DNA of 64,000 bases from Zobellia barbeyronii (GCF_018603515.1 NZ_JACATN010000003.1:558001-622000), one strand, 5' to 3'. Shown: positions 38,024 through 51,500, numbered from the stretch's first letter. A program made the numbers and translations. The notes: a model not told the origin generated them from the letters alone.

Positions 38024-41000
38024 TTACTTGCTAATGTAAATATAACCACTATCAGTTATATTCTCGTCGTTTACAGTGGTGTACTCAAAGATATAAAAAT
38101 ACACGCCGGCAGGTAAATAGTCTTGCCCAGCTATAGTTGATCTTCCTTTTGATCTACCATCAAAAACATTGTTTTGATTATTATAATCTTCACCGTCATA
38201 CACGGCTATACCCCATCTGTTGAAAATCTGAAGTTTATTGTTTAATGCCTTATCTACATTTTCAATCCACAAGAATTCATTTTTACCATCACCATTAGGT
38301 GTTACCATTTGCATTACTACAATCTCTGTTTCCTCTTCTGGATCAAGGTATGAAGGAATACCATCATTATCACGATCATCATCCGTTGGGTCTCCGTTTC
38401 CATTGCCATCTTCATCTGCCGTGTTAATTCCATCGCCGTCATCATCAAAATCTCGGTAATTTACATCTTCTGTACCATCTGTATCTGGTAAATCTGTTGC
38501 AGGGTCGTTAATTTCATCATGAACATTGAAACCATCACTAACATTAGATCCTTCATATCCATCAAGAAGACCATCATTATCAGTATCCTCTATTGTAGGT
38601 AACTGATCTGGTTCTCCGTCAAAATTGAAATCATTTCCTTCGTTATTATCAGGCACCAAGTCATTATCACTATCTAAATCCAAATAATCCGGTTCATCTG
38701 TTCCATCTGTATTTACAGGTGTAAAGCCTTCTGGATAAGCTGAATTAACACCATTATTCTCATTTATAGTAGCTTCATCATCCGCATTTGGAAGAATAAA
38801 ACCATCAGTTGTCTGAGCTTCTACGTTATCTGGAATACCATCGTTATCCGCATCAATATCTAAATGATTAGGGAAACCATCGCCATCTGTATCTAATGGG
38901 TCTGTTAACGGGTTATTATCTCCATCTGTGTTAGGATCTTCAACCGTATCCAATATACCGTCATTATCATCATCTAAATCTACCATATCCGGTACACCGT
39001 CACCATCGGTATCAGTTGTAGGAATGTTATCCGTAGGATCTAAGTAGTTAGGAATACCATTTCCGTTACTATCGTCATTGGTAGGGTCACCATCTTGATC
39101 TATATCTTCATCTGGCGTATCAATACCATCACCGTCATCGTCCAAATCACGATAGTTTACATCTTCTGTACCATCTGTATCCGGTAAATCGTTTGCAGGA
39201 TCATCAATCTCATCGTTTACATCAAAACCATCATAGACATCACTTCCTTCATAACCATCGTCCAATCCATCACCATCTGTATCTACACCAGTGTAGGTTT
39301 GGTCAGGAGCACCATCGAAGTCAAAATCGTTACCTTCATTATTATCAGGCACCGTATCATTATCACTATCCAAGTCTATGTAATCTGATGTACCATCTTC
39401 ATCCGTATCAACTGGTGTTAAACCATCTGGATATGCAGAATTTAAACCGTCATTAGCTATAGTTGTAGCTTCATCATCTTCATTTGGAGCAATATAACCG
39501 TCAGTAGTCTGAGCTTCTACATTGTCTGGAATACCATCATTATCAGCATCAATATCCAAGTGATTAGGAATACCATCCTCATCTGTATCCAACGGGTTGG
39601 TCAAAGGATTATCATCACCATCTGTATTAGGATCTTCTACAGCATCTAAGATACCATCGTTATCATCATCTAAATCAGTTACATCAGGCACTCCATCTCC
39701 GTCCGTGTCTTTTGTAGTGTCTTCATCAAAATCAAGATAATCTGGTGTACCATCTTCATCAGTATCATCGTTGGTTGGGTCACCATCTTCATCTACATCT
39801 TCATTTGGCGTATCAATACCATCGCCGTCATCGTCTAAATCACGATAATTTACATCTTCAGTACCATCTGTGTCAGGTAAATCGTTTGCTGGATCATCTA
39901 TTTCATCGTTAACATCATAACCATCGTTAATATCACTTCCTTCATAACCATCGTCCAAACCATCACCATCGGCATCCGTACCTAAGTAAGTTTGGTCAGG
40001 AGAACCGTCAAAATTGAAATCGTTACCTTCATTATTATCAGGCACATCATCATTATCACTATCCGCATCCAAATAATCTTCAACATCACGACCATCTGTA
40101 TTAACTGGTGTTAAGCCATCAGGATATGCTGAGTTCAACCCGTCGTTAGCTATACTTGTAGCTTCATCGTCTGCATTTGGAGCTATATAACCATCCGTTG
40201 TCTGAGCCTCTACATTGTCAGGAATACCATCATCATCAGAATCAATATCTAAATGATTTGGAACACCATCTTCATCTAAATCGTAAGGATCTGTAAGTGG
40301 ATCGTTATCACCATCAATATTAGGGTCTTCTACTGTATCTAAAATACCATCGTTATCATCATCAAGATCTGTTGCATCTGGCACGCCGTCTCCATCCGTA
40401 TCAGGTGTAACATCATTGGTTGGATCCAAATAATCTGGAGTTCCATCACCATCTGTATCATCATTGGTTGGGTCACCATCTTCATCTACATCTTCATTTG
40501 GCGTATCAATTCCATCACCATCATCGTCCAAATCACGATAATTTACATCTTCGGTACCATCTATATCAGGCAAATCGTTTGCTGGATCATTTATTTCATC
40601 GTTTACATCAAAACCATCATTAATATCACTTCCTTCATAACCATCATCTAGTCCGTCACCATCCGTATCTATACCAGTATAAGTTTGATCAGGGTTACCA
40701 TCAGAATTAAAGTCGTTACCTTCATTGTTATCAGGTACTGTATCATTATCACTATCAATATCTATATAATCTTGTGTATCGGTTCCATCTGTATTAACAG
40801 GAGTCAATCCGTCAGGGTAAGCAGTATTAAGACCATCATTAGCAATACTTGTTGCTTCATCATCTTGATTAGGTGCTATATAGCCATCTGTAGTCTGAGC
40901 CTCTACGTTATCTGGAATACCGTCATCATCAGAATCAATATCCAAGTGATTAGGAATACCATCATTATCCGTATCCAAAGGATTGGTCATAGGATCATTA

Positions 41001-41791
41001 TCACCATCTGTATTTGGATCTTCAACAGCATCTAATATACCATCATTATCATCATCTAAATCTGTAGTATCCGGCACTCCGTCACCATCAGTATCGGTGT
41101 CAGGACATTGAACCGGAATAATGGTCAAATGAATTCCATTAATAGGAAAACTAGAAGAGGTGTAAAATTGAATTTCATTAACAAAACCTTGAGATTCCCA
41201 GGTAAACCGACTTTTTGAATTTATAGGAGTATTTGTTGTATTCTCAACAAAATAGTCATTCCCTTCGTTACCTGAAACGGTACCATTCGGCAATGCACTT
41301 GTATAATCATACATAACATTATCTAAGGCGATAATTCCATCTCTGTGATTGGCATCTACCCTAAGAGAGTGTTCTGCAATTATTTTCACCGGAACCGTAC
41401 CTGAAAAAGAAAAAGTAGCTGGAAGATCTTGGTTTACTTCAAAAAACCCACCTGAACTCTTGGTGCTAGCACCTTTAACAGATACTAAAACGCTACCATC
41501 AGGAAGACCCCATTTGGAGCTTAAATCTACATTTTCAGCAGAAAGGCTACCATCGGTAACTCTATCAGGAAAACCAAAATCTTTAGCGGTGATTTCTATA
41601 CCATTCAGTTCCATACAATCATTCATATCCAGTTCGGATCCAACAATTATTTCGGAATTTTCTACTTCAGGTTTTTCCACATTCCCAGTAGTAGCAAAAG
41701 AAGAACTCAAGCCAAAAACGGCTAGAGCGAAGGTATACGTAACGGTCTTAAAAGCACCGTTCTTAAAATTCAATAGAGTAAAGTTTTCCAT
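38024..41791 (-). CDS. Type-B T9SS substrate with four large calcium-binding repeat blocks
   Basis: The product has 1,255 residues. An N-terminal signal (hydrophobic about 16-34, ending SSFAT) precedes a 200-residue domain (about 40-230). About 900 strongly acidic residues follow, made of thrombospondin-type-3-like motifs ([20 protein letters not shown], [19 protein letters not shown]) arranged in four copies of a roughly 230-residue block. The final 100 residues form a CHU_C type-B T9SS domain ([45 protein letters not shown]). It should be a calcium-stiffened surface rod exported by the T9SS. It is first in a probable operon with PorP/SprF and PorE-like genes (gaps of 14 and 10 bases). Adhesion or gliding is inferred. 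Confidence 0.9.
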   Translation of the reverse strand: MENFTLLNFKNGAFKTVTYTFALAVFGLSSSFATTGNVEKPEVENSEIIVGSELDMNDCMELNGIEITAKDFGFPDRVTDGSLSAENVDLSSKWGLPDGSVLVSVKGASTKSSGGFFEVNQDLPATFSFSGTVPVKIIAEHSLRVDANHRDGIIALDNVMYDYTSALPNGTVSGNEGNDYFVENTTNTPINSKSRFTWESQGFVNEIQFYTSSSFPINGIHLTIIPVQCPDTDTDGDGVPDTTDLDDDNDGILDAVEDPNTDGDNDPMTNPLDTDNDGIPNHLDIDSDDDGIPDNVEAQTTDGYIAPNQDDEATSIANDGLNTAYPDGLTPVNTDGTDTQDYIDIDSDNDTVPDNNEGNDFNSDGNPDQTYTGIDTDGDGLDDGYEGSDINDGFDVNDEINDPANDLPDIDGTEDVNYRDLDDDGDGIDTPNEDVDEDGDPTNDDTDGDGTPDYLDPTNDVTPDTDGDGVPDATDLDDDNDGILDTVEDPNIDGDNDPLTDPYDLDEDGVPNHLDIDSDDDGIPDNVEAQTTDGYIAPNADDEATSIANDGLNSAYPDGLTPVNTDGRDVEDYLDADSDNDDVPDNNEGNDFNFDGSPDQTYLGTDADGDGLDDGYEGSDINDGYDVNDEIDDPANDLPDTDGTEDVNYRDLDDDGDGIDTPNEDVDEDGDPTNDDTDEDGTPDYLDFDEDTTKDTDGDGVPDVTDLDDDNDGILDAVEDPNTDGDDNPLTNPLDTDEDGIPNHLDIDADNDGIPDNVEAQTTDGYIAPNEDDEATTIANDGLNSAYPDGLTPVDTDEDGTSDYIDLDSDNDTVPDNNEGNDFDFDGAPDQTYTGVDTDGDGLDDGYEGSDVYDGFDVNDEIDDPANDLPDTDGTEDVNYRDLDDDGDGIDTPDEDIDQDGDPTNDDSNGNGIPNYLDPTDNIPTTDTDGDGVPDMVDLDDDNDGILDTVEDPNTDGDNNPLTDPLDTDGDGFPNHLDIDADNDGIPDNVEAQTTDGFILPNADDEATINENNGVNSAYPEGFTPVNTDGTDEPDYLDLDSDNDLVPDNNEGNDFNFDGEPDQLPTIEDTDNDGLLDGYEGSNVSDGFNVHDEINDPATDLPDTDGTEDVNYRDFDDDGDGINTADEDGNGNGDPTDDDRDNDGIPSYLDPEEETEIVVMQMVTPNGDGKNEFLWIENVDKALNNKLQIFNRWGIAVYDGEDYNNQNNVFDGRSKGRSTIAGQDYLPAGVYFYIFEYTTVNDENITDSGYIYISK
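38340..41103 (-). repeat. Four about 690-base repeat blocks in the type-B substrate gene
   Basis: Equivalent positions recur near 41072, 40380, 39688 and 38992 (steps of 692, 692 and 696 by eye), each encoding the start of a [17 protein letters not shown] block. Each roughly 230-residue block contains the same order of acidic motifs, with DNA similarity high but lower than in the fibre gene. Confidence 0.8.
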
Positions 41792-42190
41792 AAATGTTTA
41801 GTTTTTATTAAACTAATCACCATGGCCTGTAGGTTTAAAACATATAAAGTAAGAAGTTGGGGAGCTTCAATATGGATGCAAGATATATTTAATATTTCGT
41901 TAACCAAATTCTTTTGATTCTAGAAATTATGATTTACCCTTTAAAAACCTAAATATTCGGTAAAGGGCAGGAATTAAACCAGGTTATCGAATTAGCACAT
42001 CGACGAAAACAACCAAATATCATTCCCTTAATTCATTAAATCGAATTTATGTGTAGTTTATCGATACACTGCAATCTGCTATTAAAGGGGTAATTAGTTA
42101 AAATACTTATCCATTTTAGTACTTTGTTATTAACCTATCTTCTGTTCTAGATAAACTATAATTTAACGTATTTTTGCACAAATTTTCTTC
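41792..42190. other. Divergent intergenic region between the surface cassette and prfC
   Basis: This 399-base AT-rich region separates two divergent genes and should carry promoters for both. A plus-strand TATTTTTG at 42169-42176 fits the TAnnTTTG -7 element for prfC, but it lies only 14 bases before the ATG and has TTC rather than TTG at the -33 spacing. No clear element was found for the minus-strand cassette. No small gene or RNA was recognised. Confidence 0.4.
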
Positions 42191-43780
42191 ATGAGTTTTA
42201 AAGATGAGATTCAACGGCGTAGAACTTTCGGAATAATATCGCACCCAGATGCAGGTAAGACCACTTTAACGGAAAAACTTCTGTTATTTGGCGGAGCTAT
42301 TCAGGAAGCAGGTGCCGTAAAAAACAATAAAATAAAAAAAACCGCTACCAGTGACTTTATGGAAATAGAGCGCCAACGTGGTATTTCTGTTGCTACATCT
42401 GTACTTGCGTTTATATATAAGGATAAGAAAATAAATATTCTTGATACGCCAGGGCACAAAGATTTTGCCGAAGATACATTTAGAACACTTACCGCTGTAG
42501 ATAGTGTAATTGTGGTTGTTGATGTTGCTAAAGGTGTAGAAGAGCAAACCGAAAAATTGGTACAAGTATGCCGAATGCGGAACATACCTATCATTGTTTT
42601 CATAAACAAATTAGATAGGGAAGGCCGTGATGCTTTTGATCTTCTTGATGATTTGGAACAAAAACTTGGACTATCTGTCACCCCTTTAAGTTTTCCTATT
42701 GGTATGGGATATGATTTTAAGGGGATTTATAATATTTACGAAAAGAACATCAATCTTTTTAGTGGCGACAGCAAGAAAAATATTGAAGAAACTATTGCTT
42801 TTGATTCCATTGAGAGCCCAGAACTTGAAAAAATTATTGGTAACAAAGCTGCAGAAGAACTACGTGAAAATATAGAGTTGGTTAAGGGTGTATATCCTGA
42901 CTTTGACAAGGAAAAATATTTACAAGGCACGCAACAGCCAGTATTCTTTGGCTCTGCCTTAAACAATTTTGGAGTTCGCGAACTACTGGACTGCTTTATT
43001 GAGATTGCTCCTTCTCCACGCCCTAAAAAGGCTGAGGAAAGACTAGTTGATGCGAATGAAAAGGAAATGTCCGGTTTTGTATTCAAAATACATGCGAATA
43101 TGGACCCGAAACACCGTGACCGACTAGCATTTATAAAAATCGTATCAGGTACTTTTGAACGAAACAAACCATACTTACATGTTAGAAATGGAAAAAAGCT
43201 GAAGTTTTCAAGTCCAAACGCGTTTTTTGCCGAGAAAAAGGAAATTGTAGATATATCCTATCCAGGAGATATTGTAGGTCTTCATGATACCGGTAATTTT
43301 AAAATTGGTGATACACTTACTGAAGGAGAGGAACTCCACTATAAAGGCATACCCAGTTTCTCCCCTGAGCACTTTAGGTACATTAACAATGCCGACCCAA
43401 TGAAATCCAAGCAACTTTACAAAGGTATTGACCAGTTGATGGACGAAGGTGTAGCGCAGTTATTCACTCTTGAACTAAACGGAAGAAAAGTAATAGGAAC
43501 AGTGGGAGCTCTACAGTTTGAAGTTATTCAGTATCGTCTTGAGCATGAATATGGAGCCAAATGTACGTATGAAAACTTCCCTGTGTTTAAAGCCTGTTGG
43601 GTAGAACCATCAGACCCAAAGAACGATGAATTCAAAGAATTTAAAAGAGTAAAGCAGAAATTTTTAGCTAAAGACAAGAGAAACCAATTGGTTTTTCTAG
43701 CAGACTCCCAATTCTCGTTGCAGATGACGCAACAAAAATACCCTAGCGTAAAACTACATTTTGTTTCTGAGTTCGATTAA
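42191..43780 (+). CDS. prfC: Peptide chain release factor 3 (RF3)
   Basis: The product has 529 residues, the usual RF3 length. It is a GTPase that removes RF1/RF2 from the ribosome after peptide release. Visible G-domain motifs are the P-loop SHPDAGKTT (about 17-25), switch region [23 protein letters not shown], and INKLDREG for guanine specificity. Elongation-factor-like domains II and III follow ([39 protein letters not shown]). This is the only plus-strand gene in the window. It stands alone with its own promoter region and a shared downstream terminator. Confidence 0.97.
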   Translation: MSFKDEIQRRRTFGIISHPDAGKTTLTEKLLLFGGAIQEAGAVKNNKIKKTATSDFMEIERQRGISVATSVLAFIYKDKKINILDTPGHKDFAEDTFRTLTAVDSVIVVVDVAKGVEEQTEKLVQVCRMRNIPIIVFINKLDREGRDAFDLLDDLEQKLGLSVTPLSFPIGMGYDFKGIYNIYEKNINLFSGDSKKNIEETIAFDSIESPELEKIIGNKAAEELRENIELVKGVYPDFDKEKYLQGTQQPVFFGSALNNFGVRELLDCFIEIAPSPRPKKAEERLVDANEKEMSGFVFKIHANMDPKHRDRLAFIKIVSGTFERNKPYLHVRNGKKLKFSSPNAFFAEKKEIVDISYPGDIVGLHDTGNFKIGDTLTEGEELHYKGIPSFSPEHFRYINNADPMKSKQLYKGIDQLMDEGVAQLFTLELNGRKVIGTVGALQFEVIQYRLEHEYGAKCTYENFPVFKACWVEPSDPKNDEFKEFKRVKQKFLAKDKRNQLVFLADSQFSLQMTQQKYPSVKLHFVSEFD

Positions 43781-43785
43781 AACAA

Positions 43786-43841
43786 TATATAAACTAAAAA
43801 ATGCCCTTTGTAGGAACAAAGGGCATTTTTTAGTTTATATA
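43786..43841. terminator. Bidirectional terminator between prfC and the DUF3467 gene
   Basis: A perfect 25-bp inverted repeat (43786-43810 and 43817-43841) with a 6-base loop. The GC core CCCTTTG/CAAAGGG is flanked by A and T runs on both sides, so it can end transcription from both convergent genes. It starts 6 bases after the prfC stop and ends one base before the DUF3467 stop. Confidence 0.93.
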
Positions 43842-43842
43842 C

Positions 43843-44154
43843 TTAAGCCTCTCCTGTTGGCCCAAAATTCATAGGTATTGGAGGTTGCTCATAATCCTTA
43901 ATGGTACCATGTGCCGCCTCAAAACGCTTTACATTGTCGTTCAAAGCCTTTAAAAACTTTTTGGCATGCTGCGGTGTAAGAACTATTCTACTCTTAACCT
44001 TCGCTTTTGGAGCGCCTGGCATCATACTAATAAAATCGACTACAAATTCTGATACAGAATGATTGATAATCGCCAGATTTGAATAAATACCTTCCGCCGT
44101 CTTTTCATCAAGCTCAATATTAATCTGGTTCTGTTTTTGTTCTTTTTCGCTCAT
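43843..44154 (-). CDS. DUF3467 family protein
   Basis: The product has 103 residues with no signal peptide or membrane segment. The sequence INIELDEKTAEGIYSNLAIINHS, EFVVDFISMMPG and VLTPQHAKKFLKALNDNVKRFE is typical of the DUF3467 family, small cytoplasmic proteins of unknown function common in Bacteroidota. It lies directly downstream of rpoC but behind a clear terminator, so it is either expressed by read-through or has its own weak promoter. It shares the bidirectional terminator with prfC. No function can be assigned from the sequence. Confidence 0.88.
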   Translation of the reverse strand: MSEKEQKQNQINIELDEKTAEGIYSNLAIINHSVSEFVVDFISMMPGAPKAKVKSRIVLTPQHAKKFLKALNDNVKRFEAAHGTIKDYEQPPIPMNFGPTGEA

Positions 44155-44167
44155 ATGTAAAAAAAAT

Positions 44168-44196
44168 AAACCCTCAATAGAAACTATTGAGGGTTT
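44168..44196 (-). terminator. Rho-independent terminator after rpoC
   Basis: A 13-bp perfect stem (AAACCCTCAATAG / CTATTGAGGGTTT) with a 3-base loop is followed on the minus strand by TTTATTTTTTTT-like sequence. It begins 14 bases after the rpoC stop and ends the rpoBC operon. Confidence 0.92.
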
Positions 44197-44209
44197 GAAT
44201 TATTTGAGT

Positions 44210-47200
44210 TTAAAATTTCAAGGCTTCCTTGCGTGCCATGATTTCATCATACTCTTCTTTAGAGCCTACAATGATGTTCTCATAATCGCGCATACCCGTA
44301 CCTGCTGGAATTTTATGTCCAACAATAACATTCTCTTTCAAGCCTTCTAATGTATCTATTTTACCGCTTACCGCAGCTTCATTCAATACTTTAGTCGTTT
44401 CTTGGAAAGATGCTGCAGATATAAACGATTTAGTCTGTAAAGACGCACGTGTTATACCTTGCAATATAGGCGTAGCAGTAGCTGCAACTGCATCCTCTGC
44501 AGTTACTAGATTCTTATCAGTACGTTTCAAAACAGAATTTTCATCTCTTAATTCACGAGCCGTAATAATCATACCTGCTTTAAGGTTTTCAGAATCACCA
44601 GCTTCAACAACAACTTTCTTGCCGAAAATCTCATCGTTTTCTTTAATGAAATCATCTTTGTGAATCAATTGATTCTCTAAGAAGATTGTATTACCTGGAT
44701 CTTGAATACGTACTTTACGCATCATCTGTCTAACAACAACCTCAAAATGCTTGTCATTTATCTTCACACCCTGTAAACGATATACTTCTTGTACTTCGTT
44801 AACCAAGTACTGCTGAACAGCAGATGGGCCTTTAATCTTAAGAATATCCTCAGGAGTAATAGAACCATCTGACAATGGCATACCTGCACGAACGTAATCG
44901 TTTTCTTGAACCAAAATCTGATTAGAAAGTTTCACCAAGTATTTCTTGACTTCACCTAATTTAGATTCTATAATGATTTCACGGTTACCTCTTTTGATTT
45001 TTCCAAAAGAAACAACACCATCTATCTCAGAAACAACTGCTGGATTAGAAGGGTTACGTGCTTCAAAAAGTTCAGTTACTCTTGGAAGACCACCCGTAAT
45101 ATCACCTGCTTTAGCAGATTTACGAGGTATTTTCACAAGAATTTTACCTTCTTTAATCTTATCACCATCATCTACCATGATGTGTGATCCAACAGGAAGG
45201 TTATACGAACGTAACGTTTCACCTTTACTATCTTGAATTAAAAGAGTTGGTATCAACTTCTTGTTACGAGATTCCGAGATAACTTTTTCTTGGAAACCGG
45301 TTTGCTCATCAATTTCAACTTGATAAGTAACACCTTGATCAATATTCTCGTAAGCAATCTTACCTGGAAACTCAGATACAATTACACCGTTATATGGATC
45401 CCAAGAACAAACAATATCATCCTTAGCTATTGTTGCTCCGTTCTCAACAAACAATTGAGAACCATAAGGTATATTATTAGTACTTAAAGTAATACCTGTT
45501 TTCTTATCTACAACCTTAATTTCAGACGTTCTAGAAATAACAATTACAGCTGGTTTACCTTCGTTGTCTTCTCCTAAAACAGTTCTCAAATCTTCGATTT
45601 CAGCTACACCACCAAATTTAGCGATCAACTTGTTATCTTCAGAAATGTTACCTGCAATACCACCCACGTGGAAAGTACGCAATGTAAGCTGTGTTCCTGG
45701 CTCACCAATTGACTGAGCTGCTACAACACCTACAGCTTCACCTCTTTGAACCATTTTATTGGTAGAAAGGTTACGACCGTAACATTGAGCACAAATTCCT
45801 TTAGGAGCTTCACATGTTAATGCTGAACGTACTTCAACTTTTTCAACAGGAGACTCTTCAATTCTCTTAGCATCAATCTCCATTATTTCCTGACCAGCAG
45901 AAAGTAACTGTTCTTGAGTTAATGGATTGTATACATCATGTAAAGAAACTCTACCTAATATACGTGCTCCAAGAGACTCAACAACCTCTTCATTCTTTTT
46001 CAAGGCAGAAACTTCAACACCTCTTAAAGTTTCGCAATCTGTAATATTAACAATAACATCTTGCGAAACATCTACCAAACGACGTGTTAAGTAACCTGCA
46101 TCTGCCGTTTTAAGAGCAGTATCCGCAAGACCTTTACGAGCACCGTGAGTAGAAATAAAGTATTCAAGAATTGAAAGACCTTCCTTAAAGTTAGATAAAA
46201 TTGGGTTTTCAATAATTTCACCACCACCGGCAGTAGATTTTTTAGGCTTGGCCATCAAACCACGCATACCTGTTAACTGACGAATTTGTTCTTTAGAACC
46301 CCTTGCACCAGAATCAAGCATCATATACACAGAGTTGAAACCTTGTTGATCCTCACGAATACGCTTCATTGCCAATTCGGTCAATTGCGCGTTCGTAGAA
46401 GTCCAAACATCAATTACCTGATTGTAACGTTCGTTGTTGGTAATAAGACCCATATTATAGTTGGCCTTAATTCCATCAACTTGTACGTTAGCTTCAGCAA
46501 TCATTTCATGCTTTTCCTGCGGTATAATAATATCACCTAAACTAAAAGATAGACCACCTTTGAAGGCGAAATCATATCCCATAGTCTTAATCTTATCTAA
46601 GAAATCTGCTGTAGTAGGAACATCAGTAACTGCTAAGATTCCTCCGATAATATCTCGTAAAGATTTCTTGTTTAATACATCATTAATGTATCCTGCAGCT
46701 TCTGGAACTTCCATGTTAAACAAAACTCTACCAACCGTAGTAGGTATAATTTTATTTACCAACTCACCTTCTTCATTGAAGTCTTTTGCTCTTACTTTTA
46801 TCCCAGCATTTAAGTTAACCATTCCTTCATTAAAGGCAATCTCTACCTCTTCGTAAGAATAGAAAGTTAAACCTTCACCTTGAATAGGCACTTCTGGAGT
46901 TGATTTTCTCTCTTTGGTCATATAATACAGACCCAATACCATATCCTGAGATGGTACAGTAATAGGCGAACCATTTGCAGGGTTCAAAATATTATGAGAA
47001 GCCAACATTAATAATTGACACTCTAGAATTGCTTCTGGTCCTAAAGGAAGGTGAACCGCCATTTGGTCACCATCAAAATCCGCGTTAAATGCCGTACATA
47101 CCAATGGGTGAAGACGAATAGCCTTTCCTTCAATAAGTTTTGGCTGGAATGCTTGAATACCTAAACGGTGCAATGTAGGGGCCCTGTTCAACATTACAGG

Positions 47201-48508
47201 GTGTCCTTTCAATACGTTTTCAAGAATATCCCAAACAACAGGTTCTTTTTTATCTATAATCTTCTTAGCAGATTTAACTGTTTTTACGATACCTCTTTCT
47301 ATCAGTTTTCTGATAACGAAAGGCTTGTAAAGCTCAGCAGCCATATCTTTAGGAAGACCACATTCAAACAATCTCATTTCAGGTCCAACAACAATTACCG
47401 AACGTGCAGAATAATCAACACGTTTACCCAATAAGTTTTGACGGAAACGTCCTTGCTTACCTTTTAATGAATCTGAAAGAGACTTTAAAGGTCTGTTAGA
47501 TTCAGTTTTTACAGCTGAAGCTTTTCTTGTGTTATCAAAAAGAGAATCTACTGCTTCTTGAAGCATACGTTTCTCGTTTCTAAGAATTACCTCAGGAGCT
47601 TTAATCTCAACTAACCTTTTTAAACGGTTGTTACGAATAATAACCCTTCTGTAAAGATCATTTAAATCCGAAGTTGCGAAACGACCACCATCTAGCGGCA
47701 CCAATGGACGTAATTCTGGTGGAATCACCGGAATTACCTTCATGATCATCCACTCAGGTCTGTTGTCTCTATTTTCTTGAGATTCACGAAGCGCCTCAAC
47801 AACTTGAAGTCTTTTTAAAGCCTCAGTTTTTCTTTGCTTGGAAGTCTCTGTATTTGCCTTATGACGTAACTGGTACGATAATTCTTTTAAGTCAATACGA
47901 GCTAAAAGATCTATAAGACATTCCGCACCCATTTTAGCGATAAACTTATTAGGATCCGTGTCATCTAAATACTGGTTTTCAACAGGAATAGACTCTAAAA
48001 TAGTCAAGTACTCCTCTTCTGTCAAGAAATCCATTTTATTGATTTCTTCACCTTCAGCGCCTTTAGCTATACCCGGTTGAATTACTACATAACGTTCGTA
48101 GTAAATAATCATATCCAATTTCTTGGAAGGTAATCCCAAAAGGTAACCTATTTTATTTGGCAACGAACGGAAGTACCAGATATGAGCTACAGGAACCACC
48201 AAGTTGATGTGCCCTACTCTATCTCTACGTACTTTCTTCTCCGTAACCTCAACACCACAACGGTCACAAACAATACCACGGTAACGAATTCTCTTATATT
48301 TACCACAAGCACATTCGTAATCCTTAACAGGACCAAAAATACGCTCGCAAAAAAGACCGTCTCGCTCCGGCTTGTGCGTTCTGTAGTTGATAGTTTCAGG
48401 CTTAAGAACCTCTCCTCTTGACTCCGCCAAAATTGCTTCTGGTGAGGACAATCCGATAGAAATCTTATCAAACCTTTTTATTGGATTATTATCTTTTATT
48501 CTAGCCAT
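44210..48508 (-). CDS. rpoC: RNA polymerase beta' subunit
   Basis: The product has 1,432 residues. The N-terminal zinc site is visible as C66, C68, C81 and C84. The catalytic Mg-binding motif NADFDGDQ is at residues 475-482 (aspartates 477, 479 and 481). The second zinc-binding region contains [16 protein letters not shown], and the bridge/trigger region includes [18 protein letters not shown]. It forms the polymerase active site together with RpoB. It lies 54 bases downstream of rpoB, is co-transcribed with it, and is followed by a strong terminator. Confidence 0.99.
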   Translation of the reverse strand: MARIKDNNPIKRFDKISIGLSSPEAILAESRGEVLKPETINYRTHKPERDGLFCERIFGPVKDYECACGKYKRIRYRGIVCDRCGVEVTEKKVRRDRVGHINLVVPVAHIWYFRSLPNKIGYLLGLPSKKLDMIIYYERYVVIQPGIAKGAEGEEINKMDFLTEEEYLTILESIPVENQYLDDTDPNKFIAKMGAECLIDLLARIDLKELSYQLRHKANTETSKQRKTEALKRLQVVEALRESQENRDNRPEWMIMKVIPVIPPELRPLVPLDGGRFATSDLNDLYRRVIIRNNRLKRLVEIKAPEVILRNEKRMLQEAVDSLFDNTRKASAVKTESNRPLKSLSDSLKGKQGRFRQNLLGKRVDYSARSVIVVGPEMRLFECGLPKDMAAELYKPFVIRKLIERGIVKTVKSAKKIIDKKEPVVWDILENVLKGHPVMLNRAPTLHRLGIQAFQPKLIEGKAIRLHPLVCTAFNADFDGDQMAVHLPLGPEAILECQLLMLASHNILNPANGSPITVPSQDMVLGLYYMTKERKSTPEVPIQGEGLTFYSYEEVEIAFNEGMVNLNAGIKVRAKDFNEEGELVNKIIPTTVGRVLFNMEVPEAAGYINDVLNKKSLRDIIGGILAVTDVPTTADFLDKIKTMGYDFAFKGGLSFSLGDIIIPQEKHEMIAEANVQVDGIKANYNMGLITNNERYNQVIDVWTSTNAQLTELAMKRIREDQQGFNSVYMMLDSGARGSKEQIRQLTGMRGLMAKPKKSTAGGGEIIENPILSNFKEGLSILEYFISTHGARKGLADTALKTADAGYLTRRLVDVSQDVIVNITDCETLRGVEVSALKKNEEVVESLGARILGRVSLHDVYNPLTQEQLLSAGQEIMEIDAKRIEESPVEKVEVRSALTCEAPKGICAQCYGRNLSTNKMVQRGEAVGVVAAQSIGEPGTQLTLRTFHVGGIAGNISEDNKLIAKFGGVAEIEDLRTVLGEDNEGKPAVIVISRTSEIKVVDKKTGITLSTNNIPYGSQLFVENGATIAKDDIVCSWDPYNGVIVSEFPGKIAYENIDQGVTYQVEIDEQTGFQEKVISESRNKKLIPTLLIQDSKGETLRSYNLPVGSHIMVDDGDKIKEGKILVKIPRKSAKAGDITGGLPRVTELFEARNPSNPAVVSEIDGVVSFGKIKRGNREIIIESKLGEVKKYLVKLSNQILVQENDYVRAGMPLSDGSITPEDILKIKGPSAVQQYLVNEVQEVYRLQGVKINDKHFEVVVRQMMRKVRIQDPGNTIFLENQLIHKDDFIKENDEIFGKKVVVEAGDSENLKAGMIITARELRDENSVLKRTDKNLVTAEDAVAATATPILQGITRASLQTKSFISAASFQETTKVLNEAAVSGKIDTLEGLKENVIVGHKIPAGTGMRDYENIIVGSKEEYDEIMARKEALKF

Positions 48509-48562
48509 AATCTAATGGTGATACTAATTAAAATGTGTGTTCTTCAATCGCTGCAATCGATT

Positions 48563-51500
48563 CTATTCTTCCAAACGGATATCTAAGCCCAAACCTTTAA
48601 GTTCGTGCATCAATACATTGAAAGATTCCGGTAAACCGGGTTCTGGCATGGTTTCGCCCTTAACTATTGACTCATAGGTTTTAGCTCTACCAATAACATC
48701 ATCCGACTTAACGGTCAATATTTCACGTAAAGTTGCCGAAGCACCGTATGCCTCAAGAGCCCAAACTTCCATCTCTCCAAAACGCTGACCACCAAATTGT
48801 GCTTTACCACCTAATGGTTGTTGTGTAATTAAAGAGTATGGTCCTATAGAACGTGCGTGCATTTTATCATCTACCATGTGACCAAGTTTTAGCATATAAA
48901 TCACACCAACTGTTGCTGGTTGATCAAAACGCTTACCTGTTCCACCATCATGAAGGTAAGTATGACCAAATCTTGGAATACCAGCTTCATCTGTATATTC
49001 ATTTATTTGATCTAAAGTGGCACCATCAAAAATTGGCGTACCAAATTTCTTTCCTAGCTTCAAACCTGCCCAACCTAATACGGTTTCGTAAATCTGACCA
49101 ATGTTCATACGAGAAGGTACACCCAATGGATTCAATACGATATCTACTGGAGTTCCATCTGCCAAGAAAGGCATATCCTCTTGACGAACGATACGAGATA
49201 CAATACCTTTGTTACCGTGACGACCTGCCATTTTATCACCTACTTTAAGCTTACGCTTTTTGGCAACATAAACTTTAGCCAATTTCATAATTCCAGCTGG
49301 TAATTCATCACCAACAGAAATTGTAAACTTGTCTCTTCTCAAGTTTCCTTGAAGATCGTTCAATTTTATCTTATAGTTGTGAAGTAAATCGGCAACAGAT
49401 ATGTTTGTATCCTTATCCATTGTCCAACTACCACCTACCAAGTGAGCAAAATCATCTACAGAGTTTAACATTTTAAGTGTATACTTCTTGCCTTTTGGCA
49501 ATACTTCTTCACCTAAATCGTTTAATACACCTTGAGATGTCTTACCATTGATTAAAGTAAAAAGTTTCTCTATCAAGACGTCTTTCAACTCTTGGAATTT
49601 CACTTCGTACTCTAACTCTAACTTGTTAAGTTCTTCTTTATCTTCAGAACGCTTACGCTTATCTTTTACCGAACGAGAAAACAATTTCTTCTCAATAACA
49701 ACACCATGTAATGATGGAGATGCTTTTAAAGATGCATCTTTTACATCACCTGCTTTATCACCAAAGATTGCTCTAAGCAATTTCTCTTCAGGAGTTGGAT
49801 CAGACTCTCCTTTTGGAGTAATCTTACCAATTAAGATATCACCAGGCTTAACCTCGGCACCGATACGAATCATACCGTTTTCATCCAAATCCTTAGTAGC
49901 TTCCTCAGAAACGTTAGGAATATCGTGAGTTAATTCTTCTGCACCTAATTTAGTATCTCTAACCTCTAAAGAATACTCATCTACGTGAATAGAAGTAAAG
50001 ATATCTTCACGAACTACTTTTTCAGAAATTACGATTGCATCCTCAAAGTTATATCCTTTCCAAGGCATAAAAGCCACGGTAAGGTTACGACCTAGTGCTA
50101 ATTCACCTTTTTCAGTTGCATATCCTTCACAAAGAACCTGACCTTTTTTAACTTTATCACCTCTTCTTACAATTGGCTTCAAGTTAATACTAGTACCCTG
50201 GTTAGTTTTTCTAAACTTAACCAAGTTGTATGATTTTGAATCTTCTTCAAAACTAATTAAACGCTCAGCATCAGTACGATCATACTTAATCGTAATCATC
50301 TTAGCATCTACATACTCTATAGTTCCATCTCCTTCCGCATTTATCAATACTCTAGAATCTGAAGCAACCTGACGCTCAAGACCTGTACCAACAATTGGCG
50401 CTTGTGGTCTTAACAATGGCACCGCTTGGCGCATCATGTTAGATCCCATCAACGCACGGTTGGCATCATCATGTTCCAAGAAAGGAATAAGTGATGCAGA
50501 TATAGATGCAATCTGGTTAGGAGCTACATCTGTATAGTTAATTTCTATCGGATCTACTACCGGGAAATCTCCTTCTTCTCTAGCAATAACCTTATCCGCA
50601 TCAATTGTACCATCTTCCTTCAATGGAATATTTGCCTGCGCGATTTTCATTCCTTCTTCTTCCTCTGCACTTAAGTAAACGAATTCCTTCGTATTTACCT
50701 TAGCATTATCCACCTTACGATATGGAGTTTCCAAGAAGCCCATTGGGTTTACTTTAGAAAATACTGCCAATGAAGATATCAAACCAATGTTTGGACCTTC
50801 AGGTGTTTCAATAGGACAAAGTCTACCGTAGTGTGTGTAGTGAACATCACGAACCTCAAACCCAGCACGCTCTCTAGAAAGACCACCTGGCCCTAGAGCA
50901 GATAATCTACGTTTGTGCGTAATCTCTGCTAATGGATTTGTTTGATCCATAAACTGAGACAACTGGTTAGTACCAAAGAAAGAATTAATCACAGAAGACA
51001 ATGTCTTTGCGTTAATTAAATCTATTGGGGTAAACACTTCGTTATCACGAACGTTCATACGCTCACGAATAGTTCTTGCCATACGAGCAAGACCTACACC
51101 GAACTGAGATGACAACTGCTCACCAACAGTACGAACACGACGATTAGAAAGGTGATCAATATCATCAATCTCTGCTTTAGAGTTGATAAGTTCGATCAAA
51201 TATTTAATAATAGTTATAATATCTTCTTTAGTCAAGACTTGCTTGTCCATTCCGATATCCAACTGTAATTTTTTGTTCATTCTGTAACGTCCAACTTCAC
51301 CTAAGTTATAACGTTGATCAGAGAAGAATAATTTATCAATAATACCACGTGCAGTCTCCTCATCAGGCGGCTCAGCGTTACGTAATTGACGATAAATGTG
51401 TTCAACAGCTTCTTTTTCAGAGTTTGTTGGATCCTTCTGTAATGTATTATGAATTATAGAGTAATCTGATTGCGCATTGCTCTCTTTGTGGAGAAGAATG

